NCBI GenBank assembly: GCA_963824905.1
Contig: CAWGRH010000014.1
Coordinates: 248,001 to 312,000, forward strand
Direction of reading: 5' to 3'
Source: JAJPKK01 sp963824905
GTDB lineage: Bacteria; Pseudomonadota; Alphaproteobacteria; Rhizobiales; Xanthobacteraceae
Length of the DNA: 64,000 nt
In this document: positions 8,327-17,868 of the stretch, piece by piece
Layout: each line of letters begins with the position of its first letter
Position numbering within the stretch: position 1 is the first letter of the stretch
Program-made: the position numbers and the translations under genes
The notes under the pieces: model-generated
What the model was told of the DNA's origin: nothing
The model's database searches: none
The model's input: only the letters and a program-made list of their open reading frames with translations

Positions 8327-8966
8327 GTGGCGACTGACGATCTTCATGCCCCGCTGGGCCTCAAGCGGCCTGCCGCAGGGCGCCCCCTTCTCTATTCAGT
8401 GGCCGCGGCGGCGCTCGGGATCGCCACCGCAGCGGTCGTGTTCGGGGCCGCCGCCTGGTACGAGCCGCTCACCCACGGCCAGCCCGCCCCGCCGAAGGGC
8501 GCCACGTCGGCCGACACGCCACTGATGGTGAAGCCTGAGCCGCCCTCGTCCGCAAGCGCATCGGCCATACCCCGCGTGGTCCCCGTTCCCGGGACTGCCG
8601 CACCGCTCCCGCGACCGCTGCCCCAGATCACCGGCGCCATCTCGCCGGCCGGAGCGCTCGACGGCGCGAAGGATCAGCCCGCTGCGCCGCGCGCCGAACG
8701 CATCATCACCATCATCGACGGCCGAAGCGGAGCCCGCCAGGAGGTGAGGATCCCCGCGACCTCGGACGCAACAAGCGCGCCGCCGCCAGATCCGGGACTG
8801 GCCGACCTGATGCGCAATGTCCCGGACGCCGACGAAGCAGCCGGAGCCCGAGCCTCAGCACCAGTCCCAGCCGTCGCGCCCCAAGCCAAGTGCCCCGCAG
8901 AAGCGCGCCACCAAGCCGGGACAGAACGTGTCGACGAACTCCGCTTCACAGGCGCCGCTGCGATGA
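8327..8966 (+). pseudogene. Truncated YibQ-like (divergent polysaccharide deacetylase) N-terminal anchor, frameshifted
   Basis: The frame starts MATDDLHAPLGL, has one membrane segment (about residues 21-43) and a proline/alanine-rich linker, then IITIIDGRSGARQEV. This matches the N-terminal layout I know from rhizobial divergent polysaccharide deacetylases, which commonly lie between ctpA and rppH. The catalytic NodB-like domain that should follow is absent. A frame break near 8833 shifts into a proline/glutamine-rich tail (KQPEPEPQHQSQ) that stops with TGA at 8964, overlapping the rppH ATG as ATGA. Without the shift the frame would run into rppH as one 379-residue product, which I consider artificial. 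An internal deletion or assembly collapse of the deacetylase domain is the likely explanation. Confidence 0.6.
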
Positions 8967-9466
8967 CCGGTTTCGAGAACCTTCCCTACCGTCCCTGCGT
9001 CGGGCTCGCGGTGATCAATTCGGCCGGCCGCGTCTTCATCGGCCAGCGCTCCTCCGGTCCCGAGCACATCGACGAAACCCATGCCTGGCAGATGCCGCAA
9101 GGCGGCATCGATGCCGGCGAAGACCCGTGGCCGGCGGCCTTGCGCGAGCTTTACGAGGAGACCAGCATCCGCTCGGTCGAGCGCCTCGGCGAGATCGCCG
9201 ACTGGCTCACCTACGACATCCCCCGCGACATCGTCGGCCGAGCCTGGGGCGGCAAGTATCGCGGCCAGACCCAGAAGTGGTACGCGCTGCGCTTTACCGG
9301 CGACGACCGGGAGGTCGACATCCTCACCCCGGCGGCGGCCATGATCCCGAGTTCATCGCCTGGCGCTGGGAGCACATCGACCGCTTGCCCGAGCTCGTGG
9401 TGCCGTTCAAGCGAGCCGACCTACGAGCGCGTCGTGCGCGAGTTTCGGCACTTCACCAAGGTCTGA
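8963..9466 (+). CDS. rppH: RNA pyrophosphohydrolase (Nudix), with two frame breaks
   Basis: RppH removes pyrophosphate from 5'-triphosphorylated RNA and so starts mRNA decay. The start MTGFENLPYRPCVGL is typical, and the Nudix box GGIDAGEDPWPAALRELYEETSI is complete apart from the split shown by this spacing. Downstream WYALRFTG and VDILTP are in frame. The expected GGHDPEFIAWRWEH..PFKR stretch lies in another frame between about 9330 and 9414, after which the original frame resumes with PTYERVVREF. The two breaks cancel, so the ORF is uninterrupted but about 28 residues are scrambled. The ATG overlaps the stop of the upstream fragment. Sequencing error is the simplest reading. Confidence 0.85.
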   Translation: MTGFENLPYRPCVGLAVINSAGRVFIGQRSSGPEHIDETHAWQMPQGGIDAGEDPWPAALRELYEETSIRSVERLGEIADWLTYDIPRDIVGRAWGGKYRGQTQKWYALRFTGDDREVDILTPAAAMIPSSSPGAGSTSTACPSSWCRSSEPTYERVVREFRHFTKV

Positions 9467-9477
9467 ACGGTCCTCAC

Positions 9478-9699
9478 GTGGACGGCCTGACGCTGTTCGG
9501 CCTCTTCGCGGTCACCGCGATGATGATCTGCTACGCGCTGGAGAACCGCAGCCACTGGTTCGTGCTGGCGTTCGCGGGGACCTGCGTGCTGGCATCGACC
9601 TATGGTTTCCTGCAGGGCGCATGGCCGTTCGGCATCGTCGAAGGCGTGTGGTCGCTCGTGGCGCTGCGACGCTGGCTGGGATTGAGCAGCGGCGTGTAA
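9478..9699 (+). CDS. Small conserved inner-membrane protein
   Basis: A GTG start 11 bp after rppH opens a 73-residue frame (VDGLTLFGLFAVTAMMICYA...). It has two or three hydrophobic segments: about residues 3-20, 26-42 and 48-64, ending in LVALRRWLGL. Similar small membrane proteins are found next to rppH in rhizobial genomes, as far as I recall, but no function is known to me. In a longer upstream-extended frame it appears fused to a shadow of rppH; the GTG start avoids this. Probably cotranscribed with rppH. Confidence 0.65.
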   Translation: MDGLTLFGLFAVTAMMICYALENRSHWFVLAFAGTCVLASTYGFLQGAWPFGIVEGVWSLVALRRWLGLSSGV

Positions 9700-9723
9700 G
9701 TGGCGCTGGGCAATCACTCAGGA

Positions 9724-9831
9724 CCTCGTCCTGAGGAGCCGGCGCAGCCGGCGTCTCGAAGGACGGCCGCGGACCGCAGTGCTTGGGGCCATCCTTCGAG
9801 ACGCGTCGTTCGGACGCTCCTCAGGATGAGG
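9724..9831. repeat. Intergenic inverted repeat (CCTCGTCCTGAGGAG type)
   Basis: Two roughly 45-bp arms (9724-9768 and 9787-9831) are imperfect reverse complements; the left arm begins CCTCGTCCTGAGGAG and the right ends CTCCTCAGGATGAGG. This is a dispersed hairpin family known from Bradyrhizobium-like genomes. It sits between two convergent genes and may also terminate transcription. Confidence 0.85.
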
Positions 9832-9852
9832 TCGCGAAAAGATCGGCAGGTC

Positions 9853-10254
9853 TTACTGCTGCAACACCGCGCGCAGCGTCTGCAGTTGCTCGAGCCGCTG
9901 GCGGGCCTTGTCGCGCGCCGCGTCGGTCGTGGCGTCGGTGATGTCTTCCTCGGCGTCCTTGATCGCTTCGTCGATCATCGCGGGATCGTACTCTTCCGCC
10001 GGCACTGCCTGCTCGGCGAGCACCGTGAGCCCGGTCGGCCCGACCTCGGCGAAACCGCCCCTCACCACGATGCGCTGCGGGGCACCGGAGCCGCCATAGA
10101 CCCTCAACATGCCGGGCTTGAGCGTCGCGATCAGGGGCGCGTGTCCGGCGAGCACGCCGAACTCGCCTTCCGCGCCGGGGACATCGACCTGCTCGACCTC
10201 GCCGGAGAAAATCAGCCGCTCGGGCGACACCAGCTCGAAATGGAATGTGGCCAT
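9853..10254 (-). CDS. atpC: ATP synthase F1 subunit epsilon
   Basis: The epsilon subunit is part of the central rotor stalk and regulates ATP hydrolysis. The 133-residue protein shows the N-terminal beta-sandwich (MATFHFELVSPERLIFSGEV, VDVPGAEGEFGVLAGHAPLI) and a C-terminal helical hairpin (ATTDAARDKARQRLEQLQ). It is the last gene of the atpHAGDC operon, 95 bp after atpD. Confidence 0.96.
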   Translation of the reverse strand: MATFHFELVSPERLIFSGEVEQVDVPGAEGEFGVLAGHAPLIATLKPGMLRVYGGSGAPQRIVVRGGFAEVGPTGLTVLAEQAVPAEEYDPAMIDEAIKDAEEDITDATTDAARDKARQRLEQLQTLRAVLQQ

Positions 10255-10349
10255 GTTCGTCGTCCGAAGTTCCTCGTCCCGAAATCCTTCCGAGCCGTCA
10301 TTCGCCCATCATCGCGAAGCCGCCGCTTCGCGATGATGCAGGTCGCCGA

Positions 10350-11780
10350 TCACGCTTCGGCGGCGAGCTTCTTGCCCTTCTCGACCGCATCTTCGATGGT
10401 GCCGACCATGTAGAAGGCGGCCTCCGGCAGATAGTCGTACTTGCCTTCGCACAACCCCTTGAAGCCGCGGATGGTGTCGGCGAGCTCGACGAACTTGCCG
10501 GGCGAGCCGGTGAACACTTCGGCGACATGGAAGGGCTGCGAGAGGAAGCGCTCGATCTTGCGGGCACGGGCGACCGTGATCTTGTCCTCTTCGGACAGCT
10601 CGTCCATGCCGAGAATGGCGATGATGTCCTGGAGCGCCTTGTAGCGCTGCAGGATCTGCTGCACCTGCCGGGCGACCGCGTAATGCTCGTCGCCGACCAC
10701 CAGCGGGGAGAGCATGCGCGAGGTCGAATCGAGCGGATCGACCGCAGGATAGATGCCCTTTTCCGCGATGCCGCGCGATAGCACCGTGGTGGCGTCGAGA
10801 TGCGCGAACGAGGTCGCGGGCGCCGGGTCGGTTAAGTCGTCGGCCGGCACATAGATCGCCTGCACCGAGGTGATCGACCCCTTAGTGGTGGTGGTGATGC
10901 GCTCCTGCAGCGCGCCCATGTCGGTCGCGAGCGTCGGCTGATAGCCGACCGCCGAGGGAATGCGGCCGAGCAGCGCCGACACCTCGGAGCCCGCCTGGGT
11001 GAAGCGGAAGATGTTGTCGACGAAGAACAGCACGTCCTGGCCCTGGTCGCGGAAATATTCGGCGACGGTCAGTCCTGAAAGGCCGACGCGGGCGCGCGCG
11101 CCCGGCGGCTCGTTCATCTGACCGTACACCAGCGCGCACTTCGATTTCACGTTGGGGTCCGGATGGTGCGGATCGGCGTTGACCTTGGACTCGATGAACT
11201 CGTGATAGAGGTCGTTGCCCTCGCGTGTGCGCTCGCCGACGCCGGCGAACACCGAGTAGCCGCCATGGGCCTTGGCGACGTTGTTGATCAGCTCCTGAAT
11301 GAGCACCGTCTTGCCGACGCCGGCGCCGCCGAACAGGCCGATCTTGCCGCCCTTGGCGTAGGGCGCGAGCAGGTCCACCACCTTGATGCCGGTGACGAGG
11401 ATCGACGCATCGGTCGACTGGTCGGTGAAGCTCGGCGCCGGCGCGTGGATCGGCCGCGTCTCCTTGTGCGGAATGGGCCCCGCCTCGTCGACCGGCTGGC
11501 CGATCACGTTCATGATGCGCCCGAGCGTGCCGTCGCCGACCGGTACGGCGATCGCAAGCCCGGTGTCGGTGACCTCCTGCCCGCGCGTCAGGCCTTCGGT
11601 CGTGTCCATTGCGACAGTGCGCACCGTCGATTCGCCGAGCTGCTGAGCGACCTCCAGCACCAGGCGGTTGCCCTGGTTGGTGGTCTCGAGCGCGTTGAGG
11701 ATCGCCGGCAGATGCTCGTCGAATTTGACGTCGACCACGGCGCCGATGATCTGGGTAATGTGTCCGACCGAATTGGCCAT
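10350..11780 (-). CDS. atpD: ATP synthase F1 subunit beta
   Basis: This is the catalytic subunit of F1, making ATP at the alpha/beta interfaces. At 476 residues it is full length. Walker A is GGAGVGKT (about 155-162), GERTREGNDLYHE follows, and Walker B lies in VLFFVDNIFRFTQAG. The adenine-proximal SALLGRIPSAVGYQPTL and DDLTDPAPATSFAHLDATTVLSR segments are conserved. The frame is intact on the minus strand and lies 30 bp after atpG. Confidence 0.98.
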   Translation of the reverse strand: MANSVGHITQIIGAVVDVKFDEHLPAILNALETTNQGNRLVLEVAQQLGESTVRTVAMDTTEGLTRGQEVTDTGLAIAVPVGDGTLGRIMNVIGQPVDEAGPIPHKETRPIHAPAPSFTDQSTDASILVTGIKVVDLLAPYAKGGKIGLFGGAGVGKTVLIQELINNVAKAHGGYSVFAGVGERTREGNDLYHEFIESKVNADPHHPDPNVKSKCALVYGQMNEPPGARARVGLSGLTVAEYFRDQGQDVLFFVDNIFRFTQAGSEVSALLGRIPSAVGYQPTLATDMGALQERITTTTKGSITSVQAIYVPADDLTDPAPATSFAHLDATTVLSRGIAEKGIYPAVDPLDSTSRMLSPLVVGDEHYAVARQVQQILQRYKALQDIIAILGMDELSEEDKITVARARKIERFLSQPFHVAEVFTGSPGKFVELADTIRGFKGLCEGKYDYLPEAAFYMVGTIEDAVEKGKKLAAEA

Positions 11781-11810
11781 ATCGTCCTCGTGTTGCGTTC
11801 TGCGCCCGCC

Positions 11811-12686
11811 CTACAGCGCCTCGGCGCCGGAGATGATCTCGATCAGTTCCTTGGTGATCATCGCCTGGCGGGTGCGGTTGTAGGTGAGGGTCTGTTTGCG
11901 GATCATGTCGCCGGCATTGCGGGTGGCGTTGTCCATCGCGCTCATCTGCGCACCGTAGAAGGAGGCCGAGTTCTCCATCAGCGCGCGGAAAATCTGCACC
12001 GAGATGTTGCGCGGCAATAGCTCGGCGAGGATGTCCTCCTCGTCCGGCTCGTATTCGTACACCGCCCCGCCGTTGTCGCCCGCGCTTTCGGGGAACACCG
12101 CCGGGATGAGCTGCTGGGCGGTCGGAATCTGCGCGATCACCGAGCGGAAGCGCGAGAAGAACAGGGTGCAGACGTCGAACTCGCCGGCATTGAAAAGCGC
12201 CATGATCTTGGCGCCGATCTCGTCGGCGTGCTCGAACTTGATCTGGCGCACGGCGCGCAGGTCGACGGTCTCGATGATGCGGTTCTCATAGATGCGGCGC
12301 AGCTGCTCGTAGCCCTTGCGGCCGACGCAGAAAATCTTCACCTGCTTGCCGTCGGCGATGAGCGCGTTGGCACGCTCGCGGGCGAGCCGCACGATCGCCG
12401 AGTTGAACGGTCCGCACAACCCGCGCTCGGCGGTGCAGACGAGCAGGAGATGAACGCGGTCGTCGCCGGTGCCGGCGAGCAGCCGCGGCGCGCCCGGGCT
12501 GCCCTTGACCGACGCTGCGATGTTGCCGAGCACCTTTTCCATGCGCTCGGCATAGGGACGCGCCGCCTCGGCCGCCACCTGGGCGCGGCGCAGCTTCGAG
12601 GCCGCGACCATCTGCATGGCCTTGGTGATCTTCTGCGTCGCCTTGGTCGCGGCGATGCGGACGCGCATGTCCTTGAGGCTAGCCAT
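11811..12686 (-). CDS. atpG: ATP synthase F1 subunit gamma
   Basis: The gamma subunit is the rotating shaft that couples proton flow to catalysis. The 291-residue protein begins MASLKDMRVRIAATKATQKI and ends with the conserved ITKELIEIISGAEAL helix; the central TAERGLCGPFNSAI segment is also characteristic. Both termini form the coiled coil inserted into the alpha3beta3 head. It is separated from atpA by 155 bp carrying a palindromic repeat. Confidence 0.97.
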   Translation of the reverse strand: MASLKDMRVRIAATKATQKITKAMQMVAASKLRRAQVAAEAARPYAERMEKVLGNIAASVKGSPGAPRLLAGTGDDRVHLLLVCTAERGLCGPFNSAIVRLARERANALIADGKQVKIFCVGRKGYEQLRRIYENRIIETVDLRAVRQIKFEHADEIGAKIMALFNAGEFDVCTLFFSRFRSVIAQIPTAQQLIPAVFPESAGDNGGAVYEYEPDEEDILAELLPRNISVQIFRALMENSASFYGAQMSAMDNATRNAGDMIRKQTLTYNRTRQAMITKELIEIISGAEAL

Positions 12687-12714
12687 GGTGCATCATCCGT
12701 CAGTGCGCAGGCGT

Positions 12715-12804
12715 CCTCCCCGAAAGGGGGAGGGTGGGTGGGGTCCAGCTGCCACGGCCGCACACTTGTGGCACGCGACCCCCTCCCACCCTCCCCCAGG
12801 GAGA
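12715..12804. repeat. Inverted repeat inside the atp operon (atpA-atpG gap)
   Basis: The stretch GGGGGAGGGTGGGTGGGGTC near 12726-12745 is mirrored by a near-complementary C-rich arm at 12777-12797, within the only large gap of the operon. This looks like a dispersed Bradyrhizobium-type hairpin. It could influence atpA versus atpGDC expression, but that is inference. Confidence 0.75.
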
Positions 12805-12841
12805 GCGGCGCGAGCACGAGGACAGCCGCGGCGCATCTGGG

Positions 12842-14367
<1,526 letters not shown>

Positions 14368-14368
<1 letters not shown>

Positions 14369-14928
14369 CAGCCGACCTCTTTCATCGCGTTCTTGAGAGC
14401 ATGAAGCTTGGTTCGCAGCGAAGTGTCGATCATGCGGCTGCCGAGCTTGACGACGAGCCCGCCGATGATCGACGGATCGACCTTGACGTCGACTACGACG
14501 TCCTTGCCGGTCACCTCGGCGAGCGCCGCCTTGACCTCGGCGAGACGCGCCGCGGAGAGCGCCTCGGCGACGGTGACCTGCGCGCTCACCTCACCCTTGT
14601 GGCTCGCCGCCAGCAGATTGAAGTCGCGGATGATGTCCGAAATGGCGAACAGGCGGCGCTTGCGCACCACGAGCCGCAGGAAGTTCGCCGCGGTGCCGCC
14701 GATGCCGGCCGGCTTGAGAACCGCGTCGAGCGCCTTTTGCTGCACGTCGGCGGTGAACACCGGGCTGCGCACCAGGCGTTTGAGGTCGGCGCTCTGGTCG
14801 AGCAAGCCCTGGAATTTTGCGAGGTCGGCGCGGACCTTGTCGATGGCATTGGTTTCGAGCGCCAGCTCGAACAATGCGGTCGCATAGCGTCCTGCCACTC
14901 CGGAAACCGTCGGATTTTCCCCTGCCAC
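14368..14928 (-). CDS. atpH: ATP synthase F1 subunit delta
   Basis: The delta subunit connects the F1 head to the peripheral stalk. The 186-residue protein starts MAGENPTVSGVAGRYATALF, has the helical N-domain with the LVRSPVFTADVQQKAL segment, and ends with the conserved VDPSIIGGLVVKLGSRMIDTS region typical of bacterial delta/OSCP proteins. It is the first gene of the operon, so the promoter should lie in the roughly 450 bp upstream. Confidence 0.97.
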
Positions 14929-15148
14929 GGTGCGCTCTTATTCGGCTCGGCTCAGTCCCGGCGCGACACGGTGCCCGGATGAGACGCAAGCCCCTGAAAT
15001 TGAAGGAGGACTTGGATCAAGCGAGCACCCGCCACGGCGCGGCCCGGCTAAACCGCGGGTGTGCTAACACAGCGGGGGGTGCGGTGCAATACGGCCGAAA
15101 GGTGAGCGCTTCCTTCTCCCTCTCCCCGCGCTGCTGAAGAGGGTGCGC
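14929..15148. other. Upstream region of the atp operon, no gene seen
   Basis: No credible coding frame is visible. The region should hold the minus-strand atpH promoter, but I could not assign -35/-10 boxes with confidence. Short GC-rich self-complementary stretches occur around 15030-15080. Confidence 0.35.
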
Positions 15149-15253
15149 GTAGGATGGGTTGAGCCTTGCGAAACCCATCACTCTATCCCCAAACGCCGTC
15201 GCATGGTGGCTCGAGCGAGATGATGGGTTTCGCAAATGCTCAACCCATCCTAC
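15149..15253. repeat. Intergenic inverted repeat (GTAGGATGGGTTGAG type)
   Basis: The left arm at 15149-15180 begins GTAGGATGGGTTGAG and continues through GCGAAACCCATCA. The right arm at 15221-15253 is its near-perfect reverse complement. Related arms occur at 23811-23915 and 50023-50108 in this window. Confidence 0.88.
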
Positions 15254-15348
15254 CAGGGGGCGGTTTCGCCAGGCTGAGCGTTGGAGAATATCCTCTGACG
15301 CTCAAACTCGTGGCGAGGCCTCCTCACGCGGATCGCTGGCGCGGTCCG

Positions 15349-15373
15349 ACCTCCCCGCACGCGGGGAAGAGGT
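15349..15373. repeat. Short hairpin after the DUF6282 gene
   Basis: ACCTCCCCGC at 15349-15358 pairs with GCGGGGAAGAGGT at 15361-15373, just 8 bp downstream of the minus-strand stop at 15381. It may act as a terminator for the hydrolase gene or be a remnant of a dispersed repeat. Confidence 0.55.
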
Positions 15374-15380
15374 AAGTCCG

Positions 15381-16352
15381 TCACCGCGCCGCGCCGGTCG
15401 TCGATGGCGGAAGGCCGAGCGCCTTTGCCGGATTGTCCTTGAACATGATCTCGAGCTCATGGTCGGTGAAGCCCCGCGCGCGCATTGCTTCAGCGAAGGC
15501 GCCGATGCCTTCAAGACCGGCATATTCCTTCGGCGCGGTGACCTTGGTCCAGAATTCGGAGATGAAGCAATATTCCGGCCCGACCTTGCGGATCGCGTCC
15601 GTCCTCCCCTCTTCGAGCGTGTTCCTGTAGTCGAACTCGATGTAGGCGCCGAGCTTCGCGGCCTCCTGCATCTGCTCGGTCGTCATCTTGCCGGCGAGAT
15701 CGTAGGCGTGCGTTGCGATCAGGTGCTGCACGCCCATGCGCTTCGCCTCGCGGAACACCGCCAGCGCCTCCTCGGCAGCGATGTGCCCCGAGGCGAGCAC
15801 GAGGTTGTGCGCTTTGATGATCGCCAGCACCTCCTTCACCTCGGGCAGCAACTCGCCGTTCTTCGTCACCGCAACGAACGGCCCGTTCGGGTTCTTCGAT
15901 CCGCGCACCTCTTTCTCGCCGTCGCCGGCCGGCATCCAGACGATGCGGCCCGGCTCGCCCTTGATGTGCGTCGCCATGAACTCGACGCCGGCGGGGTTGA
16001 TCCCGCCGTTCGCCCGGTTGAGCACGAAGCCGCCATAGAGCTCGATACCGGGCACCTCTGGGCGAAGGTGGTAGGCGAGCGGCGCGGTCGGCTCGTTGTG
16101 GTCCTTGATGACGAGGCCGCGCATGCCGCGGGCGCGCGCGATGCGCACGTCGGCGATGCTCGCCTGCCCGTTGGTCGCGCTTGGCGTCCAGGGGTCCATG
16201 TGGAAGTGCAGGTCGAGCGCGCCCTTGAGGAGCCGCGCCCCGTCCGCTTCGCGGCTCGACTGTGCCGATGAGACGAGCGGCTTCGCCACCAGCGCCGCGG
16301 CGGTCCCGATCGCAAGGGCGACGACGTTACGGCGGTTCCAATTGCCCCGCAT
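15381..16352 (-). CDS. Exported DUF6282-type metal-dependent hydrolase
   Basis: The 323-residue product starts MRGNWNRRNVVALAIGTAAA, a twin-arginine-like signal ending near SSAQ. The body resembles amidohydrolase-like TIM barrels: DLHFHMDPW early (a metal-binding HxH), LASGHIAAEEAL, IATHAYD and a C-terminal FKDNPAKALGLP, matching the DUF6282 family as I know it. The substrate is unknown. ATG 16352 was chosen because a GGGAGGAAAT ribosome-binding site precedes it; the longer frame to 16529 has no such site. It lies 240 bp downstream of two exported VOC genes on the same strand, suggesting a shared periplasmic pathway. Confidence 0.8.
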   Translation of the reverse strand: MRGNWNRRNVVALAIGTAAALVAKPLVSSAQSSREADGARLLKGALDLHFHMDPWTPSATNGQASIADVRIARARGMRGLVIKDHNEPTAPLAYHLRPEVPGIELYGGFVLNRANGGINPAGVEFMATHIKGEPGRIVWMPAGDGEKEVRGSKNPNGPFVAVTKNGELLPEVKEVLAIIKAHNLVLASGHIAAEEALAVFREAKRMGVQHLIATHAYDLAGKMTTEQMQEAAKLGAYIEFDYRNTLEEGRTDAIRKVGPEYCFISEFWTKVTAPKEYAGLEGIGAFAEAMRARGFTDHELEIMFKDNPAKALGLPPSTTGAAR

Positions 16353-16591
16353 GATTTCCTCCCGTGATTTGCGGCTGTTTTGCCGTATTTTATGCGCGAG
16401 TGAAGTTACATCACGCGCCGGACCGGTGAAAGGGCGGCCGCGTGCCAAGTGCTCCGCGAACGAAGATTCAAACTCCCACGAGCGACCGTCCGGCGGTTTG
16501 ATGCGCCCCGTCGCGAGATGAGCCCGCACGCATTGTGGCCGCGAAACCGCGATCCGGCGAAGCGGCGCCGCCGGATCGATGGCAGGTCGGC

Positions 16592-17194
16592 CTACCTTCT
16601 GTCTTCACAGCCGGCACGATCGTCGACGCCGCAGATCGCGGTGTTGCCGATGCCGGTGATCTGTACTTCGTAGCCGAAGGGATCGTTGACATAGACGGTG
16701 TACGGCCCACCGTCGCGCACGTTCGCGACGCCCAACGCGGTGAGCTCCGCCTTGGCCCGCTCGCGGTCGAAATCGGCGACCATGATCGCGATATGATCGA
16801 TCACCGCCTTCGCTTTGGGCCTCGGCGAAGCGCCAGCGGCGCTCTCGAGCGGCCGCGTGCGGCAGATAATGTGGGTCAGCGGCACGTCGGTGGCGGTGAC
16901 GCCGAGTGGCTTGTCCCCCTTCTTGCCGAACGGCAGCGCCACGTCGTGATCGGTGGCGCCGACTTGATCCAGATTGAAGACCTTCGAATACCAGTCAGCG
17001 GCCCGGCGATAATCCGGGCAGGTGTAGGAAAGGTGATTGACGAGCGCGACGTCGAGCCCGGACGGCGCCGCGGCGCCGGCACTCTCTGCAGTAGAGGCCG
17101 TGGTGGCGGCGACCGTGAGCACCTCGATCAACCGGCGGCGGCTGATCTTGCCGCTCTGGTAGTCGTGGACCTGCTTGGCGACGAATGCTTCCAT
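16592..17194 (-). CDS. Exported VOC-fold (glyoxalase/dioxygenase-like) protein 1
   Basis: The 200-residue protein begins MEAFVAKQVHDYQSGKISRR, and SRRRLIEVLTVAATTA looks like a twin-arginine signal (about 18-45). The mature part has two beta-alpha-beta-beta-beta modules of the vicinal oxygen chelate fold: VNHLSYTCPDYRRAADWY and VIDHIAIMVADFDRERA, then YTVYVNDPFGYEVQITG. The histidines in NHLSY and DHIAI and a late glutamate are plausible metal ligands. Function is unknown. Its start is 11 bp after the stop of VOC protein 2, so they form an operon. Confidence 0.8.
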   Translation of the reverse strand: MEAFVAKQVHDYQSGKISRRRLIEVLTVAATTASTAESAGAAAPSGLDVALVNHLSYTCPDYRRAADWYSKVFNLDQVGATDHDVALPFGKKGDKPLGVTATDVPLTHIICRTRPLESAAGASPRPKAKAVIDHIAIMVADFDRERAKAELTALGVANVRDGGPYTVYVNDPFGYEVQITGIGNTAICGVDDRAGCEDRR

Positions 17195-17205
17195 GGCTTC
17201 CTCCC

Positions 17206-17751
17206 TCAGCGCCGGAACGCGTTCTCGCCCGCCGCGGAGGCGAGCTGCACGTAATAATCGAAGGGATCGTAGACATGGAGGCTGCCGTCGCGGCCCCCGA
17301 CCTCGAGCCCCTTGGCCTTGAGGGTTGCGCGCACCCGCGCCTCATCCCAGTTCGGCACCGTGTAGCAGATGTGGTCGATCACACCCTGCGCCGGCGTCTT
17401 GCTGCTGGTGCTACCCACCCCGGCGCTCGAAGGGCTTCGGGCAACGAGGAATGAACCGCCCTTGCCGGGCTCCGGCCCGAACATGAGGTTCGCGCGCTTG
17501 CCGTCGTCCCGCTGATCCGCGCTTTTCATGTTGAGGACGGACATGTACCAGTCGCGCGCCTTGGAATAGTCCGGGCACGTGTAGGAAATGTGATTGATGC
17601 CGATGACCTTGAATCCGCGCTGGGCTTGAGCCTGCGCGGCATCGCCGGCAGCATAGACCGCCGCGGCGAGCGTTACCGCCTGGCAGAATTCGCGACGATC
17701 TAGCGTGCCGCTGTCCAGACCCCGGACGAGACCGGCGATGAACCGTTCCAT
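17206..17751 (-). CDS. Exported VOC-fold protein 2
   Basis: This 181-residue paralog of the downstream VOC gene begins MERFIAGLVRGLDSGTL, with DRREFCQAVTLAAAVYAAG as a possible Tat-type signal. The VOC modules are GINHISYTCPDYSKARDWY and VIDHICYTVPNWDEARVR, ending LHVYDPFDYYVQL. Metal-ligand-like histidines are in NHISY and DHICY. ATG 17751 is preferred over the in-frame 17793 start because homologs begin at this helix. It is the first gene of a VOC-VOC-(DUF6282) minus-strand cluster; the exact chemistry cannot be told from sequence. Confidence 0.8.
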   Translation of the reverse strand: MERFIAGLVRGLDSGTLDRREFCQAVTLAAAVYAAGDAAQAQAQRGFKVIGINHISYTCPDYSKARDWYMSVLNMKSADQRDDGKRANLMFGPEPGKGGSFLVARSPSSAGVGSTSSKTPAQGVIDHICYTVPNWDEARVRATLKAKGLEVGGRDGSLHVYDPFDYYVQLASAAGENAFRR

Positions 17752-17868
17752 ATGCGACCTCCCATTTCTTCGGCATCTCACGGCGCCGATCATGGAAGGA
17801 TATCAACTTGCGCGTGCGCGCGGAAGCAAACGGCGGCGAGAACTTCGACGTGGAACCGGCGTACCCGC

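Noticed and set aside
8327..9466. Single 379-residue membrane-anchored RppH fusion
   Set aside because: RppH has its own ATG overlapping a TGA in the neighbouring frame, and the linker is out of frame with a more protein-like Pro/Gln tail. The fusion depends on an indel.
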